64,000 bases of DNA from Sclerotinia nivalis (lineage: Eukaryota; Ascomycota; Leotiomycetes; Helotiales; Sclerotiniaceae), in the NCBI GenBank assembly GCA_029531795.1, contig JAPEIS010000007.1:2356001-2420000 (forward strand). Direction: 5' to 3'. The notes below the pieces were generated by a model. It did no database searches. It had not been told where the DNA came from and saw nothing but the letters and a program-made list of their open reading frames with translations. The position numbers and the translations under genes are program-made. Below are positions 60,511-64,000 of this stretch, in pieces; position 1 is the stretch's first letter, and each line of letters starts with the position of its first letter.

Positions 60511-61269
60511 GGGGCTCATGGATTCAATGATAGCATTCAACAATTGTATTAGGGAATGGAGAAGTTAGTGGTTGGATTTGAAATTGACTAGTTTTGAGTC
60601 AGAGCTTTGGCATGGCTGGTAGTTATGGTGATACTTTAGTGAAGAGGGGACATCATTAAAAACTTGGCAATGTCTCAATCAAAACTGATTCTACTGATAT
60701 TGCACGGTAACCATGAAACCATGATCTTGTGCTTGTGAAGCATAACCTCCATTGTCCCCCCAAAAAGTTGAACGTTCAATACCTAGGTAGCGGTAGCCGT
60801 GTCGATACATCCTTATAATCTACATCCTCATAATCTATTACGATAGTCTGAATATTCAAATCAGCATAATGCTCACTTTCTTCTCTGAATCATTCCTCAT
60901 TCCACATTATGCCAAAAATCCATATATTGAAGAGTACGGCCACCAGCTCCAAACTTGAGATAGTTCTAGAAGAAATGGTAAAGCTAGGTATACAGTACAA
61001 TGTCATTTTTACACTTGTTAATGTCGTAAAATCATAAACAGCAGTCCTAGAATCTGTGAATTACAAATAAAACTCATTTTGGTATTAAATCTAAAACACA
61101 CATCGTATTTAAGGGGTCCATTCAGTGAATTATCATTGGTTTAACTGTATTACATAAGCCGAGGCTGATGACATCGGAAGTTGAGAACTGGATGTCCCTC
61201 AACTCAACTGGATTCTAAAGAACCAAACTTCTACAAATAAAGCTGTATTACCAGCAGATACCATGAACA
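60511..61269. other. Intergenic between HsbA and TBC gene
   Basis: HsbA 3' region and promoter of the TBC gene. No other gene is seen. Confidence 0.6.
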
Positions 61270-61316
61270 ATGTTCAATTTCTCAAGTTTTGTGCAGAAGG
61301 CTCAATCATTCATTGA
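61263..61316 (+). promoter_or_regulatory. Overlapping upstream ATG / short uORF of the TBC gene
   Basis: An ATG at 61263 (ataccATGaac, A at -3) lies 7 bases before the main start in another frame and opens a 17-codon frame that ends with TGA at 61314-61316, inside the main coding region. If the mRNA includes it, it should reduce initiation at 61270. Otherwise transcription must start between the two, or an unseen 5' exon exists. Confidence 0.5.
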
Positions 61317-64000
61317 CCCAACTCAAGCTCTCAATATTTCTGCTTCTGATCGAAACCCTGCCAAATCTACCCTTTTCCGCAATCAATTCAGATTACCAGA
61401 TTCCCAAACCCCTCTACAAGAAATCACCGCCGAACTTACAATAGCCCCACCGAATCAATACTCACCAAATGCCACACAAGGAGAGAAGGATAGGGATAGG
61501 GATAGAGGCTTTCATTATGCTGGAAAGTTGCACTTGAGTGAAGCATACCTATGTTTCTCAACACAACCCACAAGTTTCCTCCAAACAGCAAGTACAGGTA
61601 TATCTTCTGGATTCAATGGACAAACACATGGTGCTGGACCTGGAGGAAATGGCTTCACTTTACCTTTATGTGCCATAAGGCGAGTTGAACGGCTTCATAG
61701 TCAATCCTATCAGGTATGCATCCCTTGTTTTCGTACGATTTACTTGCTGACATCGACCGAAGTTCGCCTTAGCTATTACTACCTGGAATGGAATCGCAAA
61801 TATGGCAGCAAAAGATGGCTCGAAACAACCCTCATATCAACAAAAAATTACAGTAAATCTTGCCGGAACGCGCCAAACTTGCGAAAGGTTTTGCGATGGT
61901 TTAAAGAAAGGACTGAAATCAGGAGTGGGCGAAGTCGCGAAGATGAAACGTGTTGTCGCGGAGTGTTATTCGGAATATCTTCTACAAGGCGACAGCAAAA
62001 CGGGAGAAATTCCAGATGCGGGACTTGGAATGTTGTTCAGGTATCCTGGTGATGTTCGGAAATTACGGGACAAAAGCAAAATGAGACTATGGGGGGAGTA
62101 TCTTCGAGAGAATGGGCGAAATGTTACATTGATACGCCAGCCTACATTTCATAAGTTGATTAGAGTTGGTTTACCGAATCGACTGCGAGGAGAAATATGG
62201 GAGCAAACATCCGGATCATTATTTTTGCGCCTGGAAAATCCGACGCTATATACAGACACCCTAGCAAAGTTTGAAGGACGAGAGTCTCTTGCAATTGATG
62301 AAATAGAGAAGGATCTCAATCGAAGTTTACCTGAATACCCTGGATTTCAGAGTGTGGAAGGTATTGACCGGTTGCGGCGAGTTCTCACAGCATATAGTTG
62401 GACCAACGAAGAAGTCGGATATTGCCAGGCCATGAATATCGTTGTGGCAGCACTCTTGATCTATATGTCTGAATCGCAAGCTTACTTCCTTTTATCTGCG
62501 CTTTGCGACAGATTACTACCGGGATATTACTCACAAACCATGTACGGCACTCTACTAGACCAGCGCGTATTTGAGTCTTTAGTAGAGAAGACCATGCCAA
62601 TATTATGGGATCATTTGGTTAAATCGGACGTTCAGCTATCAGTCGTTTCTCTTCCTTGGTTTTTGTCTCTGTATATTAATTCTATGCCCCTCGTATTTGC
62701 ATTTCGTGTTTTAGATGTTTTCTTTTTAGAAGGTCCAAAGGTTCTGTTTCAGGTTGGGCTCGCTATTTTACGCATAAACGGAGAAGAACTTTTAGACGCT
62801 ACTGATGATGGCGCTTTTATTTCTGTGCTGAAAGGTTATTTCTCGAAACTCGATGAATCTGCGCATCCAAAATCCGAGAACGCCAAATTGCGAGCTGTCA
62901 CAAGATTCCAGGAGTTGATGGTTGTTGCTTTCAAGGAATTTTCGGGAATCACACAAAATGCCATTGCGGAGCAACGCATGAATCATAAAGATGCTGTCTT
63001 GAATAGTATTGAAAGTTTTGCAAAACGAACCTCGATACGAAACTTAGGCCCGGACAGCAAGAAGTTGAGTGTTGACGAATTGGGCGCTTTGTATGACAGG
63101 TTTTATGGCGTACTATATGAAAGACAGCAAAGAAGTCAGATGATACAAGAAGAGAAAGAAAGAAGAGCAAAAGCCAACAGAGCCAGCTTTATTGCTGGTT
63201 TAGGGGAGAATCAAAATATTGAAAAAGGTAGAGTGGGGCTTGGTCCAAGTCCTACTCTGATGGATTATGATTGCTTCCGAGAATTCCTTGCTGGAATAAC
63301 TAGATGGGCTGTGTCAGATTCGCCATCACCACAAGAAAAGGAACTCGAGAAGGAAAAGCATTCCTACTTTGGCAATTCTTTCCGGCGTAAAGATATTTCC
63401 CTTTCTCCTTGGGGCTTTGGTAACCCCGAACCGGCCGATCACGAATTCATGCAACGATTGTTCCGGAGATGGGATGTGGATATGAATTCCGCATTGACAC
63501 TACAAAATGTTGTAACGGGATTGGCTCACATCAAGGGCAAGGGTGATATTATGGGAAGCATTACTTACTTTTTTGAATTGTATGATGACGATGGAGATGG
63601 AAAGGTGGATAGGGAGGGTATTCTACGGATATCTGAAGCTTTACTATTTCTCTCTCGAAGAGGTTTAGATGGATCTTTAACGCCTTCGCCATCTATGGCT
63701 GGATTGAGTGAATATGAGGCTGGTAACCCTGCACAATTCAATAGTCCGCATACAACAACACAAGAAAGGTTTTTGAATAGCGTGAGCGCATTCATCAGAC
63801 GTTGTTTTGAGTATGCTGATCCAGATCATCCACAAAATGTTGAGGATGAGGAGGAAAATGCTGAAATTGAGGGAGAAAGCGAAGACAAAACAGAAGATGC
63901 CTCATATGGTACAAATGGTCTCGTCGATCCTAACTCATTTGCTGTTGGTGATTCGGATGACGAAGATGAAGAAGAGGAAGAAGATCTCTTAGATCTCGGC
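61270..64000 (+). CDS. GRAM-TBC-EF-hand Rab GTPase-activating protein, GYP2/MDR1-like (3' end outside window)
   Basis: Rab/Ypt GAP of the Gyp2/Mdr1 (TBC1D8/9) type, acting on membrane-trafficking GTPases in the cytosol. Exon 1 is 61270-61713. A 49-nt intron (GTATGC...CGAAG) follows in phase 0, and exon 2 from 61763 is still open at the window edge, so at least 894 aa are encoded. The N-terminal GRAM region is at about aa 80-210 (HYAGKLHLSEAYLCFSTQ, FTLPLCAIRRVERLHSQSY, FALAITTWNGIANMAAKDG). The TBC domain has both catalytic fingers: Arg in IEKDLNRSLPEYP (about aa 333) and Gln in VGYCQAMNIV. An EF-hand loop DDDGDGKVDREG lies near aa 750. The visible end is highly acidic. Yeast Gyp2 is 950 aa, so little may be missing. 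Start chosen by the conserved opening MFNFSSFVQKAQSFIDP. Confidence 0.93.

Overview
The window is nuclear DNA of a filamentous ascomycete. The strongest marker is a HEX1 gene, which encodes the Woronin-body core protein and occurs only in Pezizomycotina. Short GT-AG introns (about 45-95 nt), long AT-rich intergenic DNA and the protein sequences suggest Leotiomycetes, perhaps Sclerotiniaceae (Botrytis/Sclerotinia/Monilinia relatives). That placement is inferred from recall and was not tested by a search.

Layout, left to right. An RFX-family transcription factor (minus, 893-3556) is divergent from the ER-tubule protein gene YOP1 (5578-6308). Next come the stretch-activated calcium-channel subunit gene MID1 (7092-9168) and a fork-head factor of the HCM1/Sep1 type (12267-14561) behind a long pyrimidine-rich leader. 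About 8.9 kb of low-complexity, apparently gene-free DNA separates it from a HAL4/SAT4-type protein kinase (23505-25153). A disordered protein of unknown function lies on the minus strand (26975-28388).

From about 28.4 to 48.4 kb no intact gene was found. This stretch is a graveyard: a relic of a small fungal protein (32906-33384) and a large decayed PKS-NRPS relic (34318-42740). The PKS-NRPS relic keeps methyltransferase, ketoreductase, ACP, condensation, adenylation, thiolation and reductase homology in order. Its KS-AT-DH part is gone, and nonsense and frameshift lesions break the rest. An unassigned coding-like stretch lies at 45271-46160.

Then come HEX1 (short form 50371-51064), a bleomycin hydrolase (52084-53848), a decayed SCH9-like C2/pseudokinase/ankyrin gene (55882-58530, minus), an HsbA-type secreted protein (59939-60510) and a GRAM-TBC-EF-hand Rab GAP of the GYP2/MDR1 type that runs off the right edge (61270 onward).

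The most unusual signal is upstream of HEX1. About 340 codons of open frame, interrupted by one phase-matched 460-nt intron, run directly in frame into the canonical HEX1 start. The spliced leader from 48446 to 50370 contains no ATG in any frame. That is the expected signature of an N-terminally extended HEX1 isoform started at a non-AUG codon (best candidate a CTG at 48900, with A at -3 and G at +4), with the short isoform made by ribosomes that scan on to the first AUG. No tRNA, rRNA, CRISPR array or recognisable intact transposon was seen.
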